A program made the position numbers and the translations under genes. The notes beneath the pieces were generated by a model. That model saw only the letters and a list, made by a program, of their open reading frames with translations, was not told the origin of the DNA and made no database searches. A DNA stretch of 64,000 nt from assembly GCA_009698575.1 (NCBI GenBank), contig WLPX01000007.1, forward strand, positions 1 through 64,000, written 5' to 3'. Below are positions 1-8,170 of this stretch, piece by piece; within the stretch, counting starts at the first letter, position 1; every line of letters starts with the position of its first letter. Source of the stretch: Actinomycetota bacterium. Lineage in GTDB: Bacteria; Actinomycetota; Actinomycetes; S36-B12; UBA5976.

Positions 1-61
1 CAAAGTAGTCACCAAAACCATAAGAGAGTGCGCACCCAAACGCCAGCAAAATCGCAACCAT
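1..61 (-). CDS. EamA/DMT-family transporter, N-terminal fragment (cut by window edge)
   Basis: The ATG at 61-59 opens a frame that runs off the left edge after 20 codons. The visible residues begin MVAILLAFGCALSYGFGDYF, which closely resemble the start of the next gene's product (MTAIILSLLSAALYGVGDFW). This is therefore the first membrane helix of a second drug/metabolite transporter paralogue, last visible gene of the minus-strand operon. Nothing about its substrate can be said. The start is inferred by alignment with its neighbour. Confidence 0.6.
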   Translation of the reverse strand, partial: MVAILLAFGCALSYGFGDYF

Positions 62-127
62 AGCCGTGACTCTACTCTCGAAGCCAGGGTTTAATCGGAG
101 ATTAGTTAACTGGATTAGGCGCTATTA

Positions 128-967
128 CTAGGCCAAAGTTAGTAATGCAACGGCAGTAACGGCGCCAGCCATCCCAACATATTGATGGCGCTCAACGCGT
201 TCATGAATTACGAAGTGGGCAACGATCAAAGTTACGGCTGGATATAAGTTTGAGATAACTGCCACGAACGCGAGTGAACCAGTGTGATTCGCATAGATGA
301 AAGCAACTGCGGCTAGGGCATCGGCAACACCAGCTCCAATCGACATTCTTATGTCAGGTTTTGCCCCACGGACAATTTTCTTTCGAACCAGGAATGCTGC
401 GGACAAAATAAGGATTAGCTGTGTAGTTCGCGTGCTGGCAAATGTTGCAACACCAACATCGCTTGGAGCATATGCCAAAAGCATGAAGAATCCGGAAACG
501 ACTACTCCAGATAAAACTGCCATCCGTACCATTTTTGCGGTTACCGGATGTGTGGCGTCTTCTGTTGATTTGGAAACTAAAACAATCGAGAGCATCGCAA
601 GTACTGCGCCAACAATTCCAAGTGTGGAAACGTGTGTGCCCTTGAGTACGTCAACGACATACATGATCGTTGTAGAAATAATTGCGATGATTGCGCTGGC
701 AATCCCCATCGGACCAATTGCTAATGCGCGATAGAAAACAAAGAAACCTGCTGCGCCAAAGAATCCGCTTGCAATTCCATACTTAATGGCATCAGGTGTG
801 AAGTCGGCGCCAAGAAATGGAATCAATACATACACCGATAAAGTTCCCGAAATCAAAATCGCTGGTAACACTTGCATAATGTGTGAGCGACGCGAGGCAA
901 GGGCGCCCCAAAAATCTCCAACACCATAAAGTGCAGCACTCAACAACGAAAGAATTATTGCGGTCAT
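128..967 (-). CDS. EamA/DMT-family membrane transporter
   Basis: A 279-residue, very hydrophobic protein with about ten membrane helices, typical of the drug/metabolite transporter superfamily (two EamA repeats). The start is the ATG at 967, four bases after the stop of the oxidoreductase gene; a longer reading to 1006 would overlap that gene and adds residues without family resemblance. It sits in an operon with an amine oxidoreductase, an aminotransferase and an Lrp-type regulator, so export or import of an amine or amino acid is a reasonable guess. The substrate cannot be read from the sequence. A second paralogue begins just downstream. Confidence 0.85.
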   Translation of the reverse strand: MTAIILSLLSAALYGVGDFWGALASRRSHIMQVLPAILISGTLSVYVLIPFLGADFTPDAIKYGIASGFFGAAGFFVFYRALAIGPMGIASAIIAIISTTIMYVVDVLKGTHVSTLGIVGAVLAMLSIVLVSKSTEDATHPVTAKMVRMAVLSGVVVSGFFMLLAYAPSDVGVATFASTRTTQLILILSAAFLVRKKIVRGAKPDIRMSIGAGVADALAAVAFIYANHTGSLAFVAVISNLYPAVTLIVAHFVIHERVERHQYVGMAGAVTAVALLTLA

Positions 968-971
968 TTGC

Positions 972-2354
972 TTACTGTCCCAACAGTTTTGAAACGACGC
1001 CCGCAAGTTTTGAGGGTTTACCCGTTTTGTCTTCAGCGTGATCGGCCCGAGTCATTATTTGCAAGCCTGCGTTAGCGCCAATCCAGCGCAAAGGTTCAAC
1101 TTCCCAATTCGGGGACTTGTGGTTTACCCAAGGTAGCCGAGTCAAGTTTGTATCTTGGCTGGTAATCAAGTCCGCCAGCGTTCGACCCGACAAGTTTGTA
1201 GTTCCGACGCCGTCACCTACATAGCCGCCAGCCCAAGCAATTCCTGTCTGGCGATCCAAGCCTGCCGATGCCATCCAGTCGCGAGCCACGCCAAGCGGAC
1301 CACCCCAAGTATGAGTAACTGTGGCACCAGCTACTACTGGGAACAATTCGGCAAGCACTCCGAGCAAAGATGGATGCACACTTTCGTGCTGGTCGTATTC
1401 ATCCCTAATTGAAGATCCAAAGTGATACGGTGCTCCGCGGCCACCAAAAGCAAAACGATTGTCTGCAGTACGCTGCCCATAAATAATCAAGTTTCGGAAA
1501 TCGCCAAAGGTCTCGCGATTGGCTAACCCAATTTGCTCCCAAGTTTCGTTACTAAGTGGTTCAGTTGCCATCATTAAGGAATAAATCGGAACGATTTTTC
1601 GTTTCTGGCCCTGCAAAGATTTGGTGTAGCCCTCAGTTGCGCGAACAATGTAGCGAGCGCGGACTACTCCAGATTCGGTGGTGACTGCGCCCGGCGCAAT
1701 TCTTGTGGCGCGAGTATGTTCATAAATTGTGGCGCCACGTTTCTCTACCAAATTAGCAAGAGAACGAACGAGTTTTGCGGGGTTAATTGCCGCAACATGT
1801 GGGGTGTAAGTAGCACCGAGCAAATTTGTAGCTTTTGCTCGCTCTTTAGCTTCCCCAGCACTAAGTAGCACGTAATGACTGGCATCGTAACCCCATTGCT
1901 CCCAATGGTGAATATATTCCTGAGCGCGTTGCCATTGCAGGGGCGTGCGCGCAAACGAAATGGTGCCGCCGCGTTGCCATTCGCAATCTATGCCTTCGGC
2001 TTTGACTACATTTTCAATTTCCGTAACGGTGTCGTGCATTGCATCCTGCATCGCGCGGGCTGATTCGCGACCATGAATTCGACCAAGCTTGTCGATTTCG
2101 GTAGGGAAGTACGCAGAACACCAGCCACCATTGCGACCAGATGCGCCGTAGCCGGCGACTTCAGCTTCGATGATTGCGATGTTTAAGTTTGGATCGCGCT
2201 GCTGCAAGTAGTAAGCCGTCCAAAGACCGGTGTAACCAGCGCCCACGATTGCAACATCAACATCAATGTCTGAATGCAGGGCATAGCGCGTTGAGGTTGC
2301 TAGTTCCTCTGGCAAAGTACTCCACCATAAGGACTTTGATCGGTAGTCAGTCAT
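972..2354 (-). CDS. FAD-dependent amine oxidoreductase (DAO family, PuuB-like)
   Basis: A 460-residue D-amino-acid-oxidase-type flavoprotein. The dinucleotide-binding fingerprint VGAGYTG lies at residues 37-43, followed by an acidic strand end and the GASGRNGG segment typical of gamma-glutamylputrescine oxidase and related glycine/sarcosine-oxidase-like enzymes. It should oxidise a C-N bond of an amine or amino acid, giving an aldehyde or imine and hydrogen peroxide. It stands 15 bases after the PPOX gene and 4 bases before an EamA transporter, in an operon with a class III aminotransferase and an Lrp regulator. No glutamate-putrescine ligase (puuA) is in the window, so the exact substrate is open. 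A second family member lies at 6749-8170. Confidence 0.82.
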   Translation of the reverse strand: MTDYRSKSLWWSTLPEELATSTRYALHSDIDVDVAIVGAGYTGLWTAYYLQQRDPNLNIAIIEAEVAGYGASGRNGGWCSAYFPTEIDKLGRIHGRESARAMQDAMHDTVTEIENVVKAEGIDCEWQRGGTISFARTPLQWQRAQEYIHHWEQWGYDASHYVLLSAGEAKERAKATNLLGATYTPHVAAINPAKLVRSLANLVEKRGATIYEHTRATRIAPGAVTTESGVVRARYIVRATEGYTKSLQGQKRKIVPIYSLMMATEPLSNETWEQIGLANRETFGDFRNLIIYGQRTADNRFAFGGRGAPYHFGSSIRDEYDQHESVHPSLLGVLAELFPVVAGATVTHTWGGPLGVARDWMASAGLDRQTGIAWAGGYVGDGVGTTNLSGRTLADLITSQDTNLTRLPWVNHKSPNWEVEPLRWIGANAGLQIMTRADHAEDKTGKPSKLAGVVSKLLGQ

Positions 2355-2369
2355 TTTCTAACTTTCTCG

Positions 2370-3035
2370 TTAGCGCTTCCAGTTTTTAATGTAGTCCGGA
2401 ATCGGAATATTTTTTTCTGAAGTCAATGGATCGGCAACAGGAGATTCGAATACTTCTCGCATCGGAACATAGCCCGCCCAGATGTTTGAATAAATCGGAT
2501 CCGTCAGGTCGCTGGGTACATCATCTGGATCACCTTCACTGACTTTGCAAGAAACCTCATCGAGTTTGAGGGCAAGCACCAAAGTTGCTTTCGATTCCTT
2601 GGGTGCAGCCTTTCGAGCCTCGTCAGTGCGACCAGGTAGCAAATGATCGGTAATTCGAATTAACGCGGCCTCTTTTTCATCGCCTTCAAGTACGTCACAA
2701 GATCCCAGGGCAATTACGCAGCGATAATGCATGCTGGATTCAAATGCACTACGAGCTAGCACCATGCCATCAAGCAATGTGACGGTAAAACAACTTGCTT
2801 GACCAGTCGCTAATGTCTTGAAGAGTCGAGACGCAGTTGATCCGTGAAATAGCACTCTGTCACCATCGCGAGCGTAACCAACTGGCATCACAAATGGCTG
2901 GCCATCGACAACGCAGGAAACATGTGCAACTAAACCAGCATCGAGAATATTGTTAATAGCTTCTCGATCTTTAACTGCTTTTTCAGGAAAGCGACGGACC
3001 GAAGTTCGGTCCGTCGCTCCTACTGGATTAGTCAT
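2370..3035 (-). CDS. PPOX-fold flavin-binding protein (NimA/pyridoxamine-oxidase-like)
   Basis: A 221-residue protein of the split-barrel pyridoxamine 5'-phosphate oxidase superfamily, nearest in pattern to the NimA-like group (AHVSCVVDGQPFVMPVGY near residue 37, RDGDRVLFHGS, SRLFKTL). It presumably binds FMN or a related cofactor. Its ATG overlaps the stop of the aminotransferase gene (TAATG), which implies translational coupling. Such proteins are often placed next to PLP-dependent enzymes, where a role in cofactor or imine handling is suspected but not established. The specific reaction is not determinable here. Confidence 0.75.
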   Translation of the reverse strand: MTNPVGATDRTSVRRFPEKAVKDREAINNILDAGLVAHVSCVVDGQPFVMPVGYARDGDRVLFHGSTASRLFKTLATGQASCFTVTLLDGMVLARSAFESSMHYRCVIALGSCDVLEGDEKEAALIRITDHLLPGRTDEARKAAPKESKATLVLALKLDEVSCKVSEGDPDDVPSDLTDPIYSNIWAGYVPMREVFESPVADPLTSEKNIPIPDYIKNWKR

Positions 3036-4423
3036 TAGAGGATCTTTTGACCTTCGGTTAGCACGTGCCGCAAGATCTGTTCGATCTCATCGAATTCTGG
3101 CTGACCAATAATTAGTGGCGGAGCTAACTGAATTACCGGGTCGCCACGGTCATCTGCGCGACAATATAAACCGTTATCAAACAACGCTTTAGACAGGTAA
3201 CCGCGAAGTAAGCGTTCACATTCATCATCGTTAAAGGATTCCTTGGTGGCCTTGTCCTTAACTAATTCGATTCCGTAGAAGTAACCTTCACCGCGAACGT
3301 CACCAACAATGTCAAGATTCTTGAGTTTTTCAAGCGTCTGACGGAATTGATTTTCGTTATCGCGAACGTGCTGGTTAATGCCTTCTTTGTCAAAGATGTC
3401 TAAGTTGGCTAGAGCTACTGCAGCAGAAACTGGGTGACCGCCGAAGGTGTAACCATGTGCAAAGTAAGTGTTGCCCTTCTTGAATGGTTCGAATACTTTG
3501 TCGCCAACTAGCATTGCGCCGATTGGGGAGTAGCCCGAAGTCATACCCTTTGCAGTTGTGATGATGTCTGGATCTACGCCGAAACGCTTCATCGCAAACA
3601 TGTCACCGATACGTCCGAAAGCACAGATTGTTTCATCAGCGACGAAAAGTACGTCATACTGATCGCAAATTTCGCGAACTCGCTCTAGGTATCCCGGTGG
3701 TGGTGGGAAACATCCGCCGGAGTTTTGAACTGGCTCAAGGAATACTGCGGCAACTGTGTCTGCGCCTTCAAAAAGAATTGCTTCTTCAATACGATCTGCA
3801 GCCCAACGACCGAATGCCTTGATGTCATCTTGGTGATACTCGGCGCGGTAGAAGTTAGTATTTGGAACTCGGAAACCACCAGGAGTTAACGGCTCGAAAT
3901 ACTTTTTAGCATCTGGAATACCGGTAATTGCTAGTGCGCCTTGTGGAGTGCCGTGATATGCAACTGCGCGACTAATAACTTTATGCTTCATCGGCTTGCC
4001 GGTTAGCTTGTAGTACATCTTGGCTGCTTTCCAAGCGGACTCAACGGCTTCGCCACCACCAGTGGTGAAGAAGACACGGTTAAGTGAACTTGGTGCGTAG
4101 CTAATCAAGCGTTCGGCTAGCTCTACAGCCTTTGGGTGAGCGTATGACCAAAGTGGGAAAAAGGAGAGTTCCTGCATCTGCTTGGCAGCTGCTTCGGCAA
4201 GTTCGCGACGACCGTGTCCGATTTGAACCGTGAATAGGCCTGCCAGTCCATCGAGGTACTTCTTGCCGTGTTCGTCATAAATGTATGCACCTTCACCACG
4301 AGTGATGATTGGAACTTCGCCGCCATTTTCATAAGTTGAGTGACGAGTGAAGTGCATCCAGAGGCGATCGCGCGCCATGTCTGATAGTGCTGAGTTTTTA
4401 GTTCTATCTTCTAGTGCTGTCAT
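3035..4423 (-). CDS. Class III PLP-dependent aminotransferase (omega-amino acid/diamine type)
   Basis: A 462-residue fold-type I aminotransferase of class III. Visible landmarks are the FFTTGGGEAVESA cofactor loop (about 118-130), the acidic residue D263 in VADET that contacts the pyridine nitrogen, and the Schiff-base lysine K292 in TTAKGMTSGYSP. The whole reads like putrescine/omega-amino-acid:pyruvate aminotransferases. It probably converts a terminal amine (putrescine, GABA, beta-alanine or similar) to an aldehyde, using pyruvate or 2-oxoglutarate as acceptor. The gene follows the Lrp regulator by 20 bases and is coupled to the PPOX gene. The divergent succinate-semialdehyde dehydrogenase fits it as the next step. 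Substrate specificity is inference. Confidence 0.85.
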   Translation of the reverse strand: MTALEDRTKNSALSDMARDRLWMHFTRHSTYENGGEVPIITRGEGAYIYDEHGKKYLDGLAGLFTVQIGHGRRELAEAAAKQMQELSFFPLWSYAHPKAVELAERLISYAPSSLNRVFFTTGGGEAVESAWKAAKMYYKLTGKPMKHKVISRAVAYHGTPQGALAITGIPDAKKYFEPLTPGGFRVPNTNFYRAEYHQDDIKAFGRWAADRIEEAILFEGADTVAAVFLEPVQNSGGCFPPPPGYLERVREICDQYDVLFVADETICAFGRIGDMFAMKRFGVDPDIITTAKGMTSGYSPIGAMLVGDKVFEPFKKGNTYFAHGYTFGGHPVSAAVALANLDIFDKEGINQHVRDNENQFRQTLEKLKNLDIVGDVRGEGYFYGIELVKDKATKESFNDDECERLLRGYLSKALFDNGLYCRADDRGDPVIQLAPPLIIGQPEFDEIEQILRHVLTEGQKIL

Positions 4424-4443
4424 TACGTATCCAATGTTTTTAG

Positions 4444-4902
4444 TTAGCGGGTTCCCCAGGTATAGCTCTGCTTGCGCAGTTTCAAATACATGAATGTTTC
4501 CGTGCGTCGGACCCCTGGAATCGCACGAATCTGACGATTGATCACTTCAAGAAGTGCTTCATCGTCTTCACAGACAACTTCGAGAATTATGTCGAAGCTT
4601 CCTGCCGTCAGGATGATGTAACTGATCTCATCCATCTCAGAAAGCACGTCTGCGACTGCTTCCATGTCACCATCAACTTCAATTCCGATCATCGCTTCGC
4701 GATTAAACCCGACTTGTAGTGGATCAGTTACCGCAACGATCTGCATAACTCCGGTTTCCAGGAGTTTGCTAACCCGTTGGCGAACTGCAGCTTCGGATAA
4801 CCCAACAGCCTTACCGATAGTGGCGTAAGGACGACGGCCATCTTGCTGAAGTTGCTCAATGATGGCTTTAGAGACATCGTCGAGCACGGCAACTTTAGAC
4901 AT
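4444..4902 (-). CDS. Lrp/AsnC-family transcriptional regulator
   Basis: A 152-residue protein with the Lrp/AsnC layout. The N-terminal helix-turn-helix spans about residues 8-55 (VSKAIIEQLQQDGRRPYATI then SEAAVRQRV), and the C-terminal ligand-sensing RAM domain about 65-150. It is the first gene of the minus-strand catabolic operon and is divergent from the dehydrogenase at 5096. The 193-base gap between them carries phased TTTCGTRG repeats and a 13-bp palindrome, the likely binding sites. Such regulators normally sense an amino acid or amine of the pathway they control, so local autoregulation of both operons is expected. Confidence 0.9.
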   Translation of the reverse strand: MSKVAVLDDVSKAIIEQLQQDGRRPYATIGKAVGLSEAAVRQRVSKLLETGVMQIVAVTDPLQVGFNREAMIGIEVDGDMEAVADVLSEMDEISYIILTAGSFDIILEVVCEDDEALLEVINRQIRAIPGVRRTETFMYLKLRKQSYTWGTR

Positions 4903-4920
4903 AACCCCAGTCTCAAGTGT

Positions 4921-4981
4921 TTTCGTAGGAAAAACAAGCGATTTCGTGGTTTTTTTTGAAAATAGATACGAATTTCGTAGG
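4921..4981. promoter_or_regulatory. Candidate Lrp-type operator array
   Basis: Three copies of TTTCGTRG begin at 4921, 4942 and 4973. The spacings of 21 and 31 bp are two and three helical turns. The last copy forms a 13-bp palindrome TACGAA-T-TTCGTA (4967-4979). Lrp/AsnC proteins bind phased, weakly palindromic sites and wrap DNA, and the Lrp-family gene starts only 20 bases away. Assignment to that protein is inference. Confidence 0.5.
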
Positions 4982-5016
4982 TTTTTCGAGATTTGAGTAA
5001 AGATATCGCAAAAAAA

Positions 5017-5031
5017 CCCCTGACAGCGGGG
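5017..5031 (+). other. Small GC hairpin in the dehydrogenase leader
   Basis: CCCC-TGACAGC-GGGG forms a 4-bp stem with a 7-base loop, 65 bases before the start codon at 5096. There is no downstream T-run, so it is not a terminator. Its role is unknown. Confidence 0.3.
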
Positions 5032-5095
5032 CTATTTCATAGGTATTGTTTAATGAATAAACCAGACCCGACTGTTTTTAAAAGAGGAACCTCCA

Positions 5096-6436
5096 ATGAG
5101 TCAATATCAAGTTCTTAACCCGGCAACCGGCGTAGTTGAACAAGAATTCGCAACTGCTACAGATGCGCAATGCCGTGATGCTATTACTGCTGCAGACAAC
5201 GCACATAAGGCATGGACCAAAGTTCCAGTAGCAGAGCGCGCTGCAATAGTTCATCGCATCGGCCAGCTACATATTGATCGTCAAGATGAACTTGCTGCAA
5301 TCATTAATCGCGAAATGGGTAAGCCATTAGCCGATGCTGCAGGCGAAGTTGAATTCTCCGGTTTCATTTACCAGTACTACGCCGACAATGCAGCAACACT
5401 GCTTGCTGATATGCCAATTGAATTATCGGATGGCGGCGGTTCGGCCGTTATGCGCAAGTCTTCAGTAGGAGCGATTCTTGGAATCATGCCGTGGAACTTC
5501 CCGGCTTACCAGGTTGCTCGATTTGCTGGTCCAAACCTTGTGGCAGGCAACACCGTTATCTTGAAGCACGCGCCACAATGTCCAGAATCAGCATTAGCCA
5601 TTGTCAAGATTTTTGCTGATGCAGGTGTGCCAGAGGGCGTTTACGTAAACCTATTTGCATCTAACGAGCAAATTGCAGACATGATTCCACATCCAGCTAT
5701 TCGTGGTGTCTCGCTAACTGGTTCCGAGCGCGCTGGCGCAGCAGTTGCCGAAATTGCTGGGCGCCACCTCAAGAAGTGTGTTCTAGAACTTGGTGGCTCT
5801 GATGCATTCATTCTGCTGAGCACCAAGGACATGGATGCAGTTATCGAATCTGCCGTAATGGCTCGCATCGATAACACTGGCCAGGCATGTAACGCTGCAA
5901 AGCGCATGGTTGTCGTGGACGACCTGTATGACGAATTTGTCGAGAAGTTCACCGCAGCAATGATGTCTGCTGAGATATCAAGCCCACTTAGCTCAGTGCG
6001 CGCTGCCGAAATTCTGGAAGAACAAGTTAATAGAGCCGTAAAGCAAGGTGCAAAGTTGGCAAGCGCCGGTTCCCGCAACGGTGCATTCTTCCCAGCTGGA
6101 GTACTTACTGAAGTAACTCCCGAGAACGAAATCTTCCGCGAGGAATTATTTGGTCCAGTTGCACAGATTCACCGCGCAAAGGATGAAGATGATGCAGTTC
6201 GCATTGCAAACGATTCACAATTTGGTTTGGGTTCATACCTGTTCACAACTGATGACAAGCAAGCACTTCGGGTTGCGGATGCATTAGACACCGGAATGGT
6301 CTACGTAAATGGTGTTGGTATGGATGCACCAGAACTTCCATTCGGCGGTACTAAGCGCTCTGGTTTCGGCCGCGAACTTGGTCCACTTGGAATCGAAGAA
6401 TTTCTAAATAAGAAGCTCATCCGTATCAACGGCTAA
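5096..6436 (+). CDS. Succinate-semialdehyde dehydrogenase (GabD1/Sad-like)
   Basis: A 446-residue aldehyde dehydrogenase. The general base is E231 in LELGGSDAF and the catalytic nucleophile C265 in NTGQACNAAKR. The ELGGSD form and the short length match the GabD1/Sad group of succinate-semialdehyde dehydrogenases, which oxidise succinic semialdehyde to succinate with NAD(P)+. The ATG at 5096 is preceded by AGAGGAA. It is transcribed away from the aminotransferase operon through a shared, probably Lrp-controlled region and ends at a strong terminator. In context it would finish GABA or diamine breakdown into the TCA cycle. Other semialdehydes are possible substrates. Confidence 0.82.
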   Translation: MSQYQVLNPATGVVEQEFATATDAQCRDAITAADNAHKAWTKVPVAERAAIVHRIGQLHIDRQDELAAIINREMGKPLADAAGEVEFSGFIYQYYADNAATLLADMPIELSDGGGSAVMRKSSVGAILGIMPWNFPAYQVARFAGPNLVAGNTVILKHAPQCPESALAIVKIFADAGVPEGVYVNLFASNEQIADMIPHPAIRGVSLTGSERAGAAVAEIAGRHLKKCVLELGGSDAFILLSTKDMDAVIESAVMARIDNTGQACNAAKRMVVVDDLYDEFVEKFTAAMMSAEISSPLSSVRAAEILEEQVNRAVKQGAKLASAGSRNGAFFPAGVLTEVTPENEIFREELFGPVAQIHRAKDEDDAVRIANDSQFGLGSYLFTTDDKQALRVADALDTGMVYVNGVGMDAPELPFGGTKRSGFGRELGPLGIEEFLNKKLIRING

Positions 6437-6448
6437 AAAGCAACAGGA

Positions 6449-6483
6449 AATGGGCATCTCTGAGTAGAGGTGCCCATTTTTTT
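6449..6483 (+). terminator. Rho-independent terminator
   Basis: A 13-bp stem (6449-6461 with 6466-6478, one G-U pair) with loop GAGT is followed by a T-run to 6483. It lies 12 bases after the dehydrogenase stop and separates it from the next transcription unit. Confidence 0.93.
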
Positions 6484-6521
6484 GTCCAAAGTTTGATACC
6501 AAAATTTCTATGCCCTGATCC

Positions 6522-6550
6522 CTGCAATCAAATAGCTTTGTGCTTACAAT
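6522..6550 (+). promoter_or_regulatory. Candidate sigma-70-type promoter
   Basis: The -10 element TACAAT (6545-6550, five of six consensus) has a weak -35 CTGCAA (6522-6527) at 17-bp spacing. Transcription would begin near 6557, giving a leader of about 190 bases before the ATG at 6749. It lies just downstream of the preceding terminator, as expected for a new unit. Confidence 0.55.
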
Positions 6551-6556
6551 GAAAGG

Positions 6557-6748
6557 GCAAGGGGATCACCTGTAGTGGTGGCCGATTGGCACTAGGAACT
6601 TAAGGCCTAGAGCGCATATAGAAAGGGACTGGTGGGATCCGGATTCGCAAAAATGCGAATACCGACAGAAAACAATGCTGGCGATTGTTGCCAGACACAT
6701 CTGATCACCAGTGAGCCCGAAGCTCACCCAATCGTTTGGACTTTTGCA
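6557..6748 (+). ncRNA. Candidate structured leader RNA with alternative pairings (riboswitch-like)
   Basis: The leader of the FAD oxidoreductase gene is unusually structured. GGATCACC (6563-6570) can pair with GGTG and ATCC in 6631-6640, enclosing hairpin CTAGG/CCTAG (6593-6611). The competing 3' copy CACCAGT (6706-6712) pairs perfectly with ACTGGTG (6628-6634). Within it are an ATTCGCA/TGCGAAT stem with AAAA loop (6643-6660, extended by CGG/CCG) and CTGGC/GCCAG (6678-6694). GTGAGC/GCTCAC (6711-6727) follows. GATCACC occurs at both 6564 and 6703, so the two copies compete for one partner, the usual logic of a switch. I do not recognise a known class. A GTG-initiated reading from 6632 would make part of this coding. 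Confidence 0.45.
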
Positions 6749-8170
6749 ATGGTTTTTTCGAACATCCCTTCATCGCACGTTCTGCCTTCGCTGGCTGACG
6801 TTTGGGAAGGTTCTTATTGGCTTGATGACGAAGTTGAGCCAGAAAATGATGCTTCCCGAGTAGTTGGCAATTTAGCTGCTGATTTGTTGATTGTCGGCGG
6901 CGGATTCACGGGTTTGTGGGCGGCCATCGAAGCGAAGCAACATAACTCAAGTTTGGATGTTGTTTTGGTTGAAGGCAATGCCGTTGCGCGCGGTGCCACT
7001 GGCCAAAACGGAGGTTTCGTTGCAGCCTCGCTGACTCATGGTTTTGCAAATGGGTTAGAACGCTGGCCGAATGACATTGCAAAGTTATCCGCCCTCGGTC
7101 AAGAGAATCTAAATCAGATTGAAAAATTTGTCACAGACTACAAGATTGATTGCGACTGGATGCGCGTTGGTGAGATGGATGTTGCAACCGAGGAATACCA
7201 AGTCGAGGGACTGCAAGATTTCATTGAAGTAGCAAAGCCTTATGGCGAGGAACTTGTTTGGCTAGATCAAGCCGAAACCCGACGTCGCATAAATTCCCCA
7301 ACTTACTTAGGCGCTTTATTTGATCCTGACAGTGTTGCGATCTGTGACCCAGCTCGATTGGCATGGGGACTGCGGGACGTTGCTTTGTCACTTGGGGTTC
7401 GAATCTTTGAACATAGCTTGGTCAAATCCCTAGATGAATCGGGCGACCGAGTAACTGCGAAAACCGAATTCGGAAGTGTAACTGCGCCTCGGGTATTACT
7501 TGCGACAAATGCATTTCCGCCATTGTTGCGACGCTTGAAGTATCTAGTCGTTCCGGTTTATGACTCAGTATTAGTTACCGAGCCTTTGAGTGAACAACAA
7601 CGTCGTGACATTGGTTGGGCTGGCAATGAAGGGGTAAGTGATGCTGGAAATCAGTTCCACTACTACCGCCCAACTGCCGATGGTCGAATTCTTTGGGGTG
7701 GTTATGACGCTACTTATCATTACCGCAGTGGCTTTGGCCCGGAACACGAGCACTCATCAAAGTCTTGGCCAAAGTTAGCCACTCATTTCTTTTCCACGTT
7801 CCCGCAACTTGAAGGCCTGCGTTTTGAGTACGCCTGGAGCGGTGCAATTGATACCTGCACGCGCTTTAGTGCTTTTTGGGGCAGCGCCATGGGCGACAAA
7901 GTTGTTTATGTTGCGGGTTACACCGGACTTGGTGTTGGTGCTTCGAGGTTTGGCGCTGCGGTAGCAATCGATAAATTACTGGACCGACAAACGGATCGGC
8001 GTGAACTAGAAATGGTAAACACCTTGCCGATTCCTTTTCCACCGGAGCCATTTCGCGCTGCTGGTATCAACTTCACGCGTTGGTCCTTGAATCAAGCAGA
8101 TCAACATCAGGGCAAGAGAAATATCTGGCTTCGGACCCTTGATCGCTTTGGTATGGGATTCGACAGTTAA
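6749..8170 (+). CDS. FAD-dependent amine oxidoreductase (DAO family, second copy)
   Basis: A 473-residue flavoprotein from the ATG at 6749. The FAD fingerprint VGGGFTG lies at residues 49-55, followed by GATGQNGGF, the PuuB/glycine-oxidase-like pattern also seen in the 972-2354 product. The N-terminal LPSLADVWEGSYW is typical of this group. It should oxidise an amine or amino acid with oxygen. An in-frame GTG at 6632 would add 39 residues, but these fall in the structured leader and look unlike the family, so I prefer 6749. There is only a weak GGA upstream of it. The gene ends with a 4-bp convergent overlap with the LuxR gene and no terminator. Its substrate is unknown. Confidence 0.8.
   Translation: MVFSNIPSSHVLPSLADVWEGSYWLDDEVEPENDASRVVGNLAADLLIVGGGFTGLWAAIEAKQHNSSLDVVLVEGNAVARGATGQNGGFVAASLTHGFANGLERWPNDIAKLSALGQENLNQIEKFVTDYKIDCDWMRVGEMDVATEEYQVEGLQDFIEVAKPYGEELVWLDQAETRRRINSPTYLGALFDPDSVAICDPARLAWGLRDVALSLGVRIFEHSLVKSLDESGDRVTAKTEFGSVTAPRVLLATNAFPPLLRRLKYLVVPVYDSVLVTEPLSEQQRRDIGWAGNEGVSDAGNQFHYYRPTADGRILWGGYDATYHYRSGFGPEHEHSSKSWPKLATHFFSTFPQLEGLRFEYAWSGAIDTCTRFSAFWGSAMGDKVVYVAGYTGLGVGASRFGAAVAIDKLLDRQTDRRELEMVNTLPIPFPPEPFRAAGINFTRWSLNQADQHQGKRNIWLRTLDRFGMGFDS

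Noticed and set aside
297..734. Plus-strand open frame opposite the EamA gene
   Set aside because: It is a shadow of the transporter with no family resemblance or ribosome site.
6632..6748. N-terminal extension of the FAD oxidoreductase from a GTG at 6632
   Set aside because: The extra 39 residues look unlike the family and coincide with strong RNA hairpins. I kept the ATG at 6749, though its ribosome site is weak.
6557..6748. Known riboswitch classes (guanidine-I, SAM, glycine, TPP, cobalamin)
   Set aside because: Short resemblances such as GGGACTGGT occur, but the diagnostic cores of these classes are missing, so no class was assigned.
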